Positions 34,769 through 47,126 of a DNA stretch of 64,000 bases are shown piece by piece (the first letter of the stretch is position 1; each line of letters begins with the position of its first letter). The stretch covers positions 186,001-250,000 of the forward strand of contig CAVVIH010000008.1 in NCBI GenBank assembly GCA_963748295.1. Reading direction: 5' to 3'. A model generated the notes under the pieces. That model ran no database searches. It was not told the DNA's origin and saw nothing but the letters and a program-made list of their open reading frames with translations. Both the position numbers and the translations under genes were made by a program. Source of the stretch: CAVVIH01 sp963748295. Lineage in GTDB: Bacteria; Acidobacteriota; Vicinamibacteria; Vicinamibacterales; 2-12-FULL-66-21.

Positions 34769-36864
34769 TGTCGCTGGTACTGGCAATCGAACCCGATCAT
34801 CGGCAGGCGACGATCCTGAAGCGGATCGTACGCGAACACGTCCGCGCGGACCTCGTGCTGGTGGACTCGCGGGACGCGGCCGTCGCCGCGATCGCGACCC
34901 GCATGCCGGACGTCATTCTCGTGACAGCGCTGCTCTCGCCGCGCGACGAGGAAGAGCTCGTCGGCTATCTGCGCGGCCTCGACGGCACGGAACATCTCCA
35001 GACCTACACGATCCCGCAGCTTGCGTCGACCGCTGCCGATGCGGACCAGAAGTCCGGCGGCGGCCTGTTCGGCAAGTTCCGCAAGAAGAAGGACGAAAAC
35101 GCCACGGTGGGCGGCTGCGATCCGGAGCACTTCGCGGAGGAGATCCGGACGTTCCTCGATCGCGCGAACGAGCGCAAGAACGAGTGGGCGGCGTCGGCAC
35201 AGCAGCGCAAGGCTCACGCGGAATTCAGGAAGTCACGCGGGGAGGCTCCGAGCGCGCAGGCAGCGGCGCCGGCACAGGCTGCCGCCGAAGAGTCGCAACC
35301 TGCGTCGTCGTCCGCCTGGTCGTCGCCGTTCGAGTGGAAGCCGATCTCCGAGCGAACGGCCGCTGCGCCTCCGCCATCGCCGCCGCCATCGCCGCCGCCG
35401 TCTCTCGTCACCAACGTGCCGCTCGCCGTCGTCGCCGAAGATCAGGAGGAGCAGGCGGCGCGGGCACGCGAAGAGGCGATGGAACGGATCGCCGCCGAGG
35501 CGGAGGAGCGGGCGCGCCAGGACGCCGAAGCGCGAGCGAAGCAGGAAGAGGAACGGCGGCGCGAGCTGGAGCGCAAGGACGCGGACGCCGCGGCACGGCG
35601 CAAGCGCGAAGAGGACGAACGCCCGAAGCGCGACGAAGAGGACCGCAAACGGCTGGAAGCGGAAACCGCCGCGCGCAAGAAACGCGAAGACGAGGAGCGC
35701 CGGAAGCGCGAGGAAGCGGAGCGCAAGCGTCTCGAAGCGGAAGCGATCGCCCGCAAGAAACGCGAAGAGGAAGAGCGGAAGCGCCTCGAGGCGGAAGCGG
35801 CCGAACGCCGGAAGCGCGAGGAGGAAGAGCGCAAACGCGTCGAAGCCGAAGCCGCGGCCCGGAAGAAGCGCGAGGACGAGGAACGCAAGCGCCTCGAGGC
35901 TGAAGCCGCGGCGCGGAAGAAGCGCGAAGAGGAAGAACGCAGACGGCTCGAAGCCGAAGCGGCCGCCCGCCGCAAGCGGGAAGAAGAAGAGCGTAAGCGC
36001 CGCGAAGAGGAAGAGCGTCAGCGCCGCGCTGAAGAAGAACGCAAACGCCTCGAAGCCGAAGCCGCCGCCCGGAAGAAGCGCGAGGAAGAGGAACGTAAGC
36101 GCCGCGAAGAGCAAGAGCGTCAGCGCCGCGAGGAAGAGGAGCGCAAGCGCCTCGAAGCCGAAGCCGCCGCCCGCCGCAAGCGCGAAGAAGAAGAACGCAA
36201 GCGCCGCGAAGAGGAAGAGCGTCAGCGGCGCGCAGAAGAAGAGCGCAAACGACTCGAGGCTGAAGCTGCCGCTCGCCGCAAGCGCGAAGAAGAAGAACGC
36301 AAGCGCCGCGAGGAGGAAGAGCGGAGTCGACAGGAAGAAGAGCGCAAACGCGTCGAGGCTGAGGCCGCCGCCCGTCGCCAGCGCGAAGAGCAGGAAGCCC
36401 GGCGCCGCGCCGAAGAAGAGGCCCGCCGGCGCCAGGAAGAGGAAGCCCGCCGCCGCGACGAAGAAGGTGCACGGCGACGCGAGGAAAAGCGGCAGCGCGA
36501 GGAAGAGCGGCAGCGCGAGATTGCCGCAGCAAGCGCCGATCCGTTCAAGGAGTTCAGGGCCGATCACGACGAGCCCAGCGGCGTCCTGCGTCTGATCCCC
36601 GTTTCGAGCTGGGCGCGAGCAGAGCGGAGGAAATCGGACGACGACGAGCCCGCGGCGAGAGACGAGTTCCTGCAGCTGCTCTCCGGACTCCGGATACCGC
36701 AGCAGGTGGCGGTAATCAGCTATCCGCGCGGATGCCGAATCCGCCGGGTGCGCGTCCGCGCACTCGAAGAGCCAGCACCGGCGGACGATTCCAAATCGAC
36801 GCTGATCGTGTCGCGCAAAGCACTGCAGGAATCCCGCACGAAGCAGCGCAGCGCCGGCCGCTAG
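34768..36864 (+). CDS. Pseudo-receiver protein with a very long charged coiled coil
   Basis: 698 residues from the GTG at 34768. Residues 1-90 look like a receiver domain whose phosphoacceptor position is Thr (DVILVTALLSP) and which therefore probably cannot be phosphorylated. A Lys-rich linker, an Ala/Ser/Pro stretch (PPPSPPPSPPP near 201-211) and about 360 residues (227-590) of Lys/Arg/Glu heptads follow, built from repeats such as KRLEAEAAARKKREEEERKRR. A compact 108-residue C-terminal domain ends it (EEFLQLLSGLRIPQQVAVI-like). The rod could span tens of nanometres and act as a cytoskeletal or scaffold element near the Tad machine. A frame open further upstream is ignored. Confidence 0.7.
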   Translation: MSLVLAIEPDHRQATILKRIVREHVRADLVLVDSRDAAVAAIATRMPDVILVTALLSPRDEEELVGYLRGLDGTEHLQTYTIPQLASTAADADQKSGGGLFGKFRKKKDENATVGGCDPEHFAEEIRTFLDRANERKNEWAASAQQRKAHAEFRKSRGEAPSAQAAAPAQAAAEESQPASSSAWSSPFEWKPISERTAAAPPPSPPPSPPPSLVTNVPLAVVAEDQEEQAARAREEAMERIAAEAEERARQDAEARAKQEEERRRELERKDADAAARRKREEDERPKRDEEDRKRLEAETAARKKREDEERRKREEAERKRLEAEAIARKKREEEERKRLEAEAAERRKREEEERKRVEAEAAARKKREDEERKRLEAEAAARKKREEEERRRLEAEAAARRKREEEERKRREEEERQRRAEEERKRLEAEAAARKKREEEERKRREEQERQRREEEERKRLEAEAAARRKREEEERKRREEEERQRRAEEERKRLEAEAAARRKREEEERKRREEEERSRQEEERKRVEAEAAARRQREEQEARRRAEEEARRRQEEEARRRDEEGARRREEKRQREEERQREIAAASADPFKEFRADHDEPSGVLRLIPVSSWARAERRKSDDDEPAARDEFLQLLSGLRIPQQVAVISYPRGCRIRRVRVRALEEPAPADDSKSTLIVSRKALQESRTKQRSAGR
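35446..36540 (+). repeat. Imperfect ~99-bp tandem repeats encoding the coiled coil
   Basis: The DNA repeats the codons for the Lys/Glu/Arg heptads in units near 33 codons, with synonymous differences between copies, most regular from 35960 to 36340. Such repeats favour copy-number change and also create long spurious open frames on the minus strand. Confidence 0.7.
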
Positions 36865-37014
36865 CCCGCAGATTCTGCGCGCTTCCCGGCCGCTGCGCCG
36901 CGCAGCCTCTGCGACGCGGCGCACGCCAGTTCCCTGAATCCTTCGGCAATCCCTTTCGATCGCCAACGGCACCCTCGTTGCCTCTCCGTCTGCCATGGGT
37001 GACGGAGCCGGTTC

Positions 37015-39474
37015 GTGAGTGGCTGGACCAGCGGCGGGCGTCTGTCGGCTCGCGGCCACTCGTGGATTCTCGAGCGGGCAGAGGCGGGCGCCGACTGCGA
37101 GGCGCTTCATCTCGTCCGGGAAGCATCCCCGGGCGCAAAGATCACCCTGCTCTTCCCGTTCGATCGGTTTGCCGCGCTCCACGAACGCCGGACCGCACAG
37201 GTCGTCTCCCCGCGCCGCTGCTACCACGTCATCCGGCAAATCGCCGCCGGCTGCGATCCCGCGGGAGCTTTGAAGTCGCTGGCGTCCGCCCGGATCGATC
37301 TGCTCCCCCATCAACTCGAGCCGGCGCTCGCGGTATTCGCGCAGGGCGCCACGCGGATGCTGATCGCGGACGGCGTCGGCCTGGGCAAGACGGTTCAGGC
37401 CGGACTGATAGCGGCAGAGTGCGTGCGGCGTTCCCCGTCCGCGCGCTCGCTCATCCTCGTGCCCGCGGGCCTGCGCGATCAGTGGAAGCGCGAGCTGGAC
37501 CGCCTGTTTGCCCTGGAGTGCATCTCCGCGGATGCCGCATGGCTGAAAGCGGCGGCCGCAGACCGGCCCTCGGGCGCCAATCCGTGGGCGCTCCCGGGCA
37601 CGTATCTGGCGTCCATCGATTTCGTCAAACAGCCGGAAGCGCTCCGTCCTCTCGAGGACGTGCGCTGGGATCTGGTTGTCCTGGACGAGGCGCACACCGC
37701 CTCCGCCCGATCCGATCGCCGAGTCGCCGCGCACGCAGTAGCGTGCCGGTCTCGGATCGTCGTGCTCCTGACAGCCACGCCGCGCACCGACGATCCGGCC
37801 GAACACGAAGCGCTCTGCGGCATCGGGAGGATCGATCCGCATGAAGGCCCGGTCCTGCTGTTCCGGCGATCGCAGCGGGATATCGGCGGCAGAGCGGACA
37901 GACGAAGCACACTGCTCGTCGTGAGGCCGTCGGAAGCCGAACTGAGGATGCACGAGCTGCTGGAGGAATACACACGCCGCGTCTGGCGCGAGGCGGCCAC
38001 GCGCGGCGACGAGCTGGCAACGCTCGCGGCAACCGTGCTCCGGAAGCGTGCGCTTTCCAGCGCCGGCTCTCTTGCCGCATCGGTCAAACGGCGGATCGAT
38101 CTGCTGGTAGCGCCTCCGCCAGCGATCGACGAGCAACTCCGCTTGCCGATGTGGGAAGAAGACCCGCTCGAAGACGACGAGCCGCTGACGGCGCTGGCGG
38201 CGCCTGGCCTCGCAAATGCCGCATCGGAGCGGCGGTGGCTCGGGCTGATCGGCGAAGCCGCCCAGCGCGCGGCCGTCATGGAGTCGAAAACCCGGTTCAT
38301 GCGCCGCCTGCTGCGCCGAATAGGCGAGCCGGTGATCGTTTTCACGGAATACCGGGACACGCTGAATCGCCTGAAACACGCGCTCTCTGACGCGCGGCGG
38401 TCCGTGCTCCTGCTGCACGGCGGGATGCGGCCCGCCGAACGCAGCCGCGTGCAGCACGAGTTCAACGATACGTCGGCGGACTGCCGGGCGGACTCGCCCG
38501 TGCTGATTGCCACGGACGCCGCCGCCGAGGGCTTGAACCTCCACCTGGGGTGCCGGCTCGTGATTCATTACGAGCTGCCCTGGAGCACCGCGCGGCTCGA
38601 ACAGCGCGCGGGCAGAGTGGATCGCCTCGGCCAGCAAAGGCGAGTTCACGAACTGGGGCTCATCGCCGCGACAACCGCCGAACGCCTGGTGCTCGCCCCG
38701 TTGATGCGCCGCGTCTCCCGCTCGCGATCGGCCGGACACCAGGCCGAGGGCCTTCCCGAAGCGCTGGCCGAATCACACGTGGCGGAATTGATCATGGGGA
38801 GCGGTGCAACGAATGCCGGACGCGATTCGTCCTCGGCCACCGCACCGCCCGCGACATGCAGCTACTCCGTGGAGCTGACGCACGCCGCCAGTGCGGAAGC
38901 CGCGCGCGTTGCCGGGAAACGGAGGCTGGCGCCTGCGGCCCCGCCGGCTGATCGAACACACAGGCACGACTGGCCTGTCGCGTCGCTCATTCGTCGCCGG
39001 TCGTCAGGGCTGAATCCGGGGTACGTCGCGGTGGATGTACTCCGTCTGTCGAACCGTCGCGGCGAGATCGTTCACGAAGAACCGATCGTCTGGCAGGTTT
39101 CCGATCCCTTGAACGGGCGGAAACGGTCGGACGAAGAGATCAGGACAGCTGCCGCGGAGCTGCTGGCGCGGACGAGCGTCGAACGTGAAAAGTTGATCGC
39201 GCTCCGGGTCGGCACGGCGCTGGCGCGCAGCGTAATCATCCATCAGTCGGTCGAAACGGCGTGGGCGCGGCGCACGAGGCTGGTCCTCGAATCGCTGCGG
39301 ATCCATTCGACACAGCTTGTTCAGCGCGGCCTCTTCGACAAACCGGGCAGGGTGCAATCAACGGGATTGCAGGTTGAAACTCTACTCACCGATGCGGAGG
39401 AGACATCGCCCGGTGTTGCGTTGATGTCCGTCGACGTTCGGCTTGCGGCCATCCTCCTGGTAGTGCGGCGGTGA
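37015..39474 (+). CDS. SNF2-type helicase (DISARM DrmD-like)
   Basis: 819 residues starting at a GTG with GGAG upstream. Superfamily 2 helicase motifs are present: DGVGLGKT (119-126), VVLDEAHTA, LLTATPRT, then in the second RecA domain VFTEYRDTL, LIATDAAAEGLNL and QRAGRVDRLGQ. All are canonical, so ATP-driven DNA translocation is expected. The C-terminal 300 residues are unassigned. The stop overlaps the methyltransferase start by 4 bp (GTGA), so the two make one unit. SNF2 helicase plus large adenine methylase is the arrangement of DrmD/DrmMI in class 1 DISARM, but DrmA, DrmB and DrmC are not present. Acting in phage defence is an inference. Confidence 0.82.
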   Translation: MSGWTSGGRLSARGHSWILERAEAGADCEALHLVREASPGAKITLLFPFDRFAALHERRTAQVVSPRRCYHVIRQIAAGCDPAGALKSLASARIDLLPHQLEPALAVFAQGATRMLIADGVGLGKTVQAGLIAAECVRRSPSARSLILVPAGLRDQWKRELDRLFALECISADAAWLKAAAADRPSGANPWALPGTYLASIDFVKQPEALRPLEDVRWDLVVLDEAHTASARSDRRVAAHAVACRSRIVVLLTATPRTDDPAEHEALCGIGRIDPHEGPVLLFRRSQRDIGGRADRRSTLLVVRPSEAELRMHELLEEYTRRVWREAATRGDELATLAATVLRKRALSSAGSLAASVKRRIDLLVAPPPAIDEQLRLPMWEEDPLEDDEPLTALAAPGLANAASERRWLGLIGEAAQRAAVMESKTRFMRRLLRRIGEPVIVFTEYRDTLNRLKHALSDARRSVLLLHGGMRPAERSRVQHEFNDTSADCRADSPVLIATDAAAEGLNLHLGCRLVIHYELPWSTARLEQRAGRVDRLGQQRRVHELGLIAATTAERLVLAPLMRRVSRSRSAGHQAEGLPEALAESHVAELIMGSGATNAGRDSSSATAPPATCSYSVELTHAASAEAARVAGKRRLAPAAPPADRTHRHDWPVASLIRRRSSGLNPGYVAVDVLRLSNRRGEIVHEEPIVWQVSDPLNGRKRSDEEIRTAAAELLARTSVEREKLIALRVGTALARSVIIHQSVETAWARRTRLVLESLRIHSTQLVQRGLFDKPGRVQSTGLQVETLLTDAEETSPGVALMSVDVRLAAILLVVRR

Positions 39475-42400
39475 TCCCCGGCATCTCCGGGACGCTGCTG
39501 TCGCACGAGGCGCTCCAATCCGGCGCGCGCGAGAAGCTGCGCGCGCTGCTCGACGCCGACGGCGCATCGCGAGCCCGAAGCCGCATCCGCGGATGGCACC
39601 GGACCATCCGCGATCGACTCGGGCCGACCGCTTCGCCCCGCGCCGTATTCGATCAGGTGGCCGCTCCGCTCCTCGCCCAGCTTGGCTACCGCATCGTCCC
39701 ATCGCATGCCGGAGCAGACTCGTACGCCGCGTCGCTCGAAGCTTCCGCCCGGCCGGTCGCGGCATTGCTCGTCACAGCCTGGGGACGCGATCCGTCGAGC
39801 GCCTGGCGCACCGCGGTGCGGCAGGGTATCGGCCTCGGTGTCCGCTGGTGCTTCTGCGCCAACGGGCCTGCCATCCGCGTGATCGACAGCCAGCGGACGT
39901 ACTCGCGGCGGTTCGTCGAATTCGACCTGCAGGCAGCAATCGACGATCCGCACAGCTTCGAGATCGTGTGGGGACTGCTTCGCGCCGAGGCGATGTCGCC
40001 GCGCGACGGTCCGCCCGGCATCGAGCGGGCAATCGAGGTTTCCGATCATCACCGGACCGCCGTCCGCGATTCCCTGCAGGAAGGTGTTCACGAGGCGCTG
40101 TTGCAACTGGCGGGCGCATTCACCACGATGACGTCCCGTCGAAAGCAGACCCTCAGCGCCGCCGGCGTCCGGGGTTCGCGTGCCGCCTTCGACGAGGCCT
40201 TGATCGTCGTCTATCGGGTGCTGTTCCTGCTCTTCGCCGAGGCGCGTGGTCTGGTGCCGCGATGGCACCCGATCTATCGCGACGGCTACACCATGGAGGC
40301 CTTGCGCGATCCCGTCGAGCTCCTGCCGCGGCCTCGCGGACTGTGGCAGACGCTGCAGGCGATGACCCGGCTCGCCCATCGCGGCTGCCGGATAGGTTCG
40401 CTTCGCGTCCCGCCGTTCAACGGCCATCTCTTCTCGCCGGCGGATGCGCCTCTATCCGACAAGCTGCCGCTCGACGATGGGGTGGTGCGCCGGGCGGTGC
40501 TGGCGCTGACGACCAGGCCCGCGCGCGGCGGGCGGGTGCGCGTCGCATACGGAGATCTTGGCGTCGAACAACTCGGCGGCGTCTACGAGCGGCTGCTGGA
40601 TTTCCGGTTCGAGGAAGCTGAGGGCCGTCCCCGTGCGCTCACGCGATCGCCGGAAGCGAGGAGGCGCAGCGGATCGTTCTACACGCCGCGCACGCTCACG
40701 GAATTCCTCGTGCGGCGTACGCTCGCGCCGCTCGTCCGCGACGCGTCACCGGAGCGGATTCTGTCGCTGCGGATCCTCGACCCCGCGATGGGCAGCGGCG
40801 CCTTTCTGGTGGCGGCGTGCAGGTATCTCGGATCCGCGTACGAAGCGGCGCTGGTTCGTGAAGGCGGCTTTGTCGACGCCGACATCACCGCCGCCGAGCG
40901 GGTCGACTTCCGGCGCATCGTCGCACAGCGCTGCCTGTTCGGCGTCGATCTGAATCCGATGGCCGTTCAGCTCGGGCGCCTGTCGCTCTGGCTCGCTACT
41001 TTGTCGGCGGATCGGCCGCTCACATTCCTCGATCATCGGCTTCGCGCCGGCAACAGCCTCGTCGGAGCGCGCCTCGAAGACTTGCGGCGGCCTCCCGCGG
41101 TACATCGGCCAGAAAAGAAGGAGCACCGGCCGCTGCTGGACGACGAGCCAGTCGGCGAGGCGATCCAGCACGCAGTCACGATTCGGCTTGCCCTCGCGAG
41201 CGAGCCGGACGATACGCTCGAACAGGTTCGCCGCAAGGAACGTGCGCTGGCGGAGCTGTCCGGTGCCGCGGCGCTGATGCGGTGGAAGCAGATCGCGGAC
41301 CTGTGGTGCTCGGCATGGTTCCGGGACGGCCGCCCGGCGGGAAGCTTCAACGCGATTGCGGATGCGCTCCTTGGAAGGTTCGCGTCGCTGCCGCCAAGGA
41401 CCGCCGCGGCGATCCTTTCAGAGGCGCAGGACATAGCCGGCCGCGAACGGTTCTTTCACTGGACGCTCGAGTTTCCCGAGATCTTCTACACCGGCGACGG
41501 ATCGCCGCGTCCGGATGGCGGCTTCGATGCCGTGGTCGGAAACCCTCCCTGGGAAATGCTGCGCGGCGATCGCGGCGAAACTGGTGAGCGGCGGGCGGCT
41601 CGCGACGCAGGTGGCCGCCTCAATGCGTTTGCCAGGACGTCCGGCGTCTACGCCTTCCAGGGTGCGGGCCACGCCAACCTGTATCAGCTCTTTTTGGAGC
41701 GTGCGCTCGCGCTGCTCCGCCCGGACGGCCGCCTCGGAATGATCCTCCCGTCCGGATTCGCGCTGGACGAAGGCAGCAGCGAACTGCGCAAGGCGTTTCT
41801 CGAACGCACGCAGCTCGATGGCCTCATCTCCGTCGAGAACCGCGATGCGATCTTCCCGATCCATCGCAGCCTGAAGTTTCTGCTGATGACCGCCACCAAA
41901 GGCGGCAGATCGGATGACGTCACCTGCCGGTTCGGGATCAGGAACCTGATGACGCTGGAGAGCTTTCCGGACGTCGGGTTCGATGGCGATGCCGTCACCA
42001 TTACGAGAGGACTGCTCGAACGCGTCGGCGGATCCGGCCTGGCCGTGCCCGAGCTTCGCACCCGGCAGGACGTCGAGATCCTTGCGGCGATCGCACTGCG
42101 CCATCCGGCGCTCGAGGAACCGGCCGGGTGGGCGGTCCGCTTCGGCCGCGAGCTGAACGCCACCGACGATCGCCGCTATTTCGTCGAGGCGCCGACCGCC
42201 CGCGGCCTGCTGCCCGTCGTCGAGGGCAAGCACCTGTCGCCGTTCGTCGCGAACGTTGCGGATGCCGGCCTGCGCATTCCTGAGTCCACCGCGGCAACGC
42301 TGCTCGACGGCCCCTCGACATTCCGCCGCGCGCGGCTTGCGTACCGGGACGTAGCCTCCGCGACCAATCGTCTCTCGTTGATCGCGGCAATCATCCCGGC

Positions 42401-42791
42401 CGGCGCCGTGACGACACATACGCTCTTCTGCCTGAAGACGCCGCTCGACGCGGACGCACAGCATTTCCTCTGCGGCATCTTCAACAGCTACGTCGCGAAT
42501 TACCTGGTACGGTGCCGAATCAACACGCACGTCGGCGCCGGCGTGATTGCGCGGCTTGCTGTCCCGAAGCCCGCGCGCGACTCCGCCGCGTTTCGCGCGA
42601 TCGGCCGGCTTGCCGCCTCCTTGTGTTCCGGAACGCACGACGAGAGCGCCGCCGCGACGCTGCAGGCGCTGGTTGCACGGCTCTACGATCTGACTGAAGA
42701 TCAGTTCTTCCATGTTCTCGAGACGTTCCCGCTGGTCGACCGCGCCGCACGCGATGCGGCCGCCTCAGCCTTTTGCGATATAGTCACCTGA
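39471..42791 (+). CDS. Eco57I-type adenine-N6 DNA methyltransferase (DrmMI-like)
   Basis: 1106 residues. SAM motif I DPAMGSGAF begins at residue 437 and the catalytic motif IV NPPW is at 691-694, the amino-methyltransferase type that makes N6-methyladenine. The N-terminal region (about 40-200) has the shape of the nuclease-like domain of type IIG enzymes, but the Glu-x-Lys-type active-site segment reads LLVTAW, so cleavage is doubtful. LLFAEARGLVP near 260 is a family hallmark. The C-terminal 400 residues would be the target-recognition part. The helicase gene overlaps its start. It could protect host DNA while the helicase acts on unmodified invaders. Confidence 0.85.
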   Translation: MIPGISGTLLSHEALQSGAREKLRALLDADGASRARSRIRGWHRTIRDRLGPTASPRAVFDQVAAPLLAQLGYRIVPSHAGADSYAASLEASARPVAALLVTAWGRDPSSAWRTAVRQGIGLGVRWCFCANGPAIRVIDSQRTYSRRFVEFDLQAAIDDPHSFEIVWGLLRAEAMSPRDGPPGIERAIEVSDHHRTAVRDSLQEGVHEALLQLAGAFTTMTSRRKQTLSAAGVRGSRAAFDEALIVVYRVLFLLFAEARGLVPRWHPIYRDGYTMEALRDPVELLPRPRGLWQTLQAMTRLAHRGCRIGSLRVPPFNGHLFSPADAPLSDKLPLDDGVVRRAVLALTTRPARGGRVRVAYGDLGVEQLGGVYERLLDFRFEEAEGRPRALTRSPEARRRSGSFYTPRTLTEFLVRRTLAPLVRDASPERILSLRILDPAMGSGAFLVAACRYLGSAYEAALVREGGFVDADITAAERVDFRRIVAQRCLFGVDLNPMAVQLGRLSLWLATLSADRPLTFLDHRLRAGNSLVGARLEDLRRPPAVHRPEKKEHRPLLDDEPVGEAIQHAVTIRLALASEPDDTLEQVRRKERALAELSGAAALMRWKQIADLWCSAWFRDGRPAGSFNAIADALLGRFASLPPRTAAAILSEAQDIAGRERFFHWTLEFPEIFYTGDGSPRPDGGFDAVVGNPPWEMLRGDRGETGERRAARDAGGRLNAFARTSGVYAFQGAGHANLYQLFLERALALLRPDGRLGMILPSGFALDEGSSELRKAFLERTQLDGLISVENRDAIFPIHRSLKFLLMTATKGGRSDDVTCRFGIRNLMTLESFPDVGFDGDAVTITRGLLERVGGSGLAVPELRTRQDVEILAAIALRHPALEEPAGWAVRFGRELNATDDRRYFVEAPTARGLLPVVEGKHLSPFVANVADAGLRIPESTAATLLDGPSTFRRARLAYRDVASATNRLSLIAAIIPAGAVTTHTLFCLKTPLDADAQHFLCGIFNSYVANYLVRCRINTHVGAGVIARLAVPKPARDSAAFRAIGRLAASLCSGTHDESAAATLQALVARLYDLTEDQFFHVLETFPLVDRAARDAAASAFCDIVT

Positions 42792-42804
42792 TCGTTTCGT
42801 CTGC

Positions 42805-44328
42805 ATGCCCAACTACGGGTTCGTCATCGATCTCAGAAAATGCATCGGCTGCCACGCGTGCACGATCGCGTGCAAGGCCGAGCATCAGATCCCGGTCGGC
42901 GTAAACCGCTGCTGGGTCAAGACGGTCGAAAAGGGCACGTTCCCCGACACGCGCCGCTTCTTCTTCCCCGTTCTGTGCAACCAGTGCGTGGATGCGCCCT
43001 GCGTGCGCATCTGCCCGACCAACGCCCTGTTCAAGCGGCGCGATGGCATCGTCGATTTGAACGGCAGCGCCTGTATCGGGTGCCGCGCCTGCATGGAGGC
43101 ATGCCCGTACGATCAGCTGTTCATCGATCCGAACACGCATACCGCGGAGAAGTGCAACTTCTGCGCGAACCGCGTCGAGAACAAGCTGCTGCCTGCCTGC
43201 GTCAGCGTCTGTCCAACCGAGTGCCGCATCTTCGGCGATCTGGACGACCCGGCGAGCGACGTGTCACGAATCGTGCAAATGGATGCTTTTACGGTCAGGA
43301 AGCCCGAGAAGGGGACCGGACCGAAGGTGTTCTACCTGGGCGCGGAGGAAAGCGCCATCAGGCCTGAAGTGGCGGTCCGTCCTCTGATGTTCAAGGAAGG
43401 CCAGGTGCACCTGCGGCCGCTGGGCTCGCCGGACGCCGATCCCGGCGATCCGGGCGCCCCACGGGTGGATTACGACGTCCCCCACGCAAAGCCGTGGGGG
43501 ACCGACATGGTCCTCTATCTTCTATTCAAGGCGATCTCGACCGGGGCGATGCTGCTGGCGGCGCTGCTGTGGTGGCTCGGGTTCGACGGACCGCTGGCAA
43601 CGATTGCCGCGCCCGCCGTGTCGATTGTGTTCGCCTCGCTCACGGCCGTCGTGCTGATCGTCGACCTGGAACGGCCCGAGCGGTTCTATTACATCCTGAC
43701 CCGATCGAACTGGCGATCCTGGATGGTCTGGGGCGCATGGTTCCTGACCGCGCATGGCGCTTTGAGCACCCTGTGGCTCGGCGCCGGCTGGTTCGGATGG
43801 GAGGCGACGCTGGACTGGCTGGCCCTTCCTGTCGGAGTCGTTGCGCTCCTGGCGACGTCCTACACCGGTTTCCTGTTCGCGCAGGGGCTCGCCCGCGATC
43901 TGTGGCAGGGTCCCACGGCCGCGATCGACCTGATTGCGCAGTCGGCGGGGGCGGGGTCCGCGACGCTGCTGCTGGTCGCGCTGCTGATGCGCGATCCGGC
44001 TGCGAATGCCGTTCCAATGCTGGGAACCATACTTGCAGGATCGATCGTCGCTCACCTCGTGATTCTGGCGTTCGAACATCTGCTCTCGCCGAGCCCGACG
44101 CGGCATCACGAGCTGGCCGTGCACACGATTCTGCGTGGCGCCTACGCGCCGCTGTTCTGGGGAGGCGCGATTGCCGCCGGCGGCATCCTTCCGTTGGTGC
44201 TGTTGTGGACCGTCGGCACCGACGCGAGCGCCGCCGTCACCGCTCTGGCCGCCGTGCTGGCCCTCGCAGGTGGAGCGGCATGGGAGTACGTCTGGGTGGA
44301 AGCTGGGCAAAGTGTTCCGCTCTCGTGA
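42805..44328 (+). CDS. Fused four-cluster ferredoxin subunit and NrfD/PsrC membrane anchor
   Basis: 507 residues. The N-terminal 190 carry four [4Fe-4S] motifs (CIGCHACTIAC, CNQCVDAPCVRIC, CIGCRACMEAC, CNFCANR...CVSVC), like PsrB/NrfC. A linker is followed from about 230 by eight or nine membrane helices with the NrfD signature (DLERPERFYYILTRSNWRSWMVWGAW). Normally these are separate genes, so it is a B-C fusion. It passes electrons between the molybdopterin subunit encoded next and the quinone pool. Start ATG at 42805; a TATAGT at 42779 is a possible -10. In a Soe-like model it would sit on the cytoplasmic side. Confidence 0.9.
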   Translation: MPNYGFVIDLRKCIGCHACTIACKAEHQIPVGVNRCWVKTVEKGTFPDTRRFFFPVLCNQCVDAPCVRICPTNALFKRRDGIVDLNGSACIGCRACMEACPYDQLFIDPNTHTAEKCNFCANRVENKLLPACVSVCPTECRIFGDLDDPASDVSRIVQMDAFTVRKPEKGTGPKVFYLGAEESAIRPEVAVRPLMFKEGQVHLRPLGSPDADPGDPGAPRVDYDVPHAKPWGTDMVLYLLFKAISTGAMLLAALLWWLGFDGPLATIAAPAVSIVFASLTAVVLIVDLERPERFYYILTRSNWRSWMVWGAWFLTAHGALSTLWLGAGWFGWEATLDWLALPVGVVALLATSYTGFLFAQGLARDLWQGPTAAIDLIAQSAGAGSATLLLVALLMRDPAANAVPMLGTILAGSIVAHLVILAFEHLLSPSPTRHHELAVHTILRGAYAPLFWGGAIAAGGILPLVLLWTVGTDASAAVTALAAVLALAGGAAWEYVWVEAGQSVPLS

Positions 44329-44339
44329 GGACTTCCGGC

Positions 44340-44363
44340 CCCTGGCCCCCGGTCCCTGGCCCC
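44340..44363 (+). repeat. Heptamer repeat CCCTGGC/CCCCGGT/CCCTGGC
   Basis: CCCTGGC at 44340 and 44354 with CCCCGGT between, seven bases per unit, in the short gap before the molybdopterin gene. It has the same seven-base period as the repeat at 20042. Confidence 0.75.
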
Positions 44364-44371
44364 TTTAACGA

Positions 44372-47121
<2,750 letters not shown>

Positions 47122-47126
47122 CGCCG

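Noticed and set aside
35233..38739. Open frame of 1168 codons on the minus strand
   Set aside because: It runs antisense to the coiled-coil and helicase genes and its residues mirror their codon repeats (Phe/Leu/Arg-rich). A GC-rich repeat leaves the opposite strand stop-free.
37015..42791. Complete DISARM or BREX system
   Set aside because: Only the helicase and methyltransferase are present; DrmA, DrmB, DrmC and PglZ/BrxC are not seen on either side.
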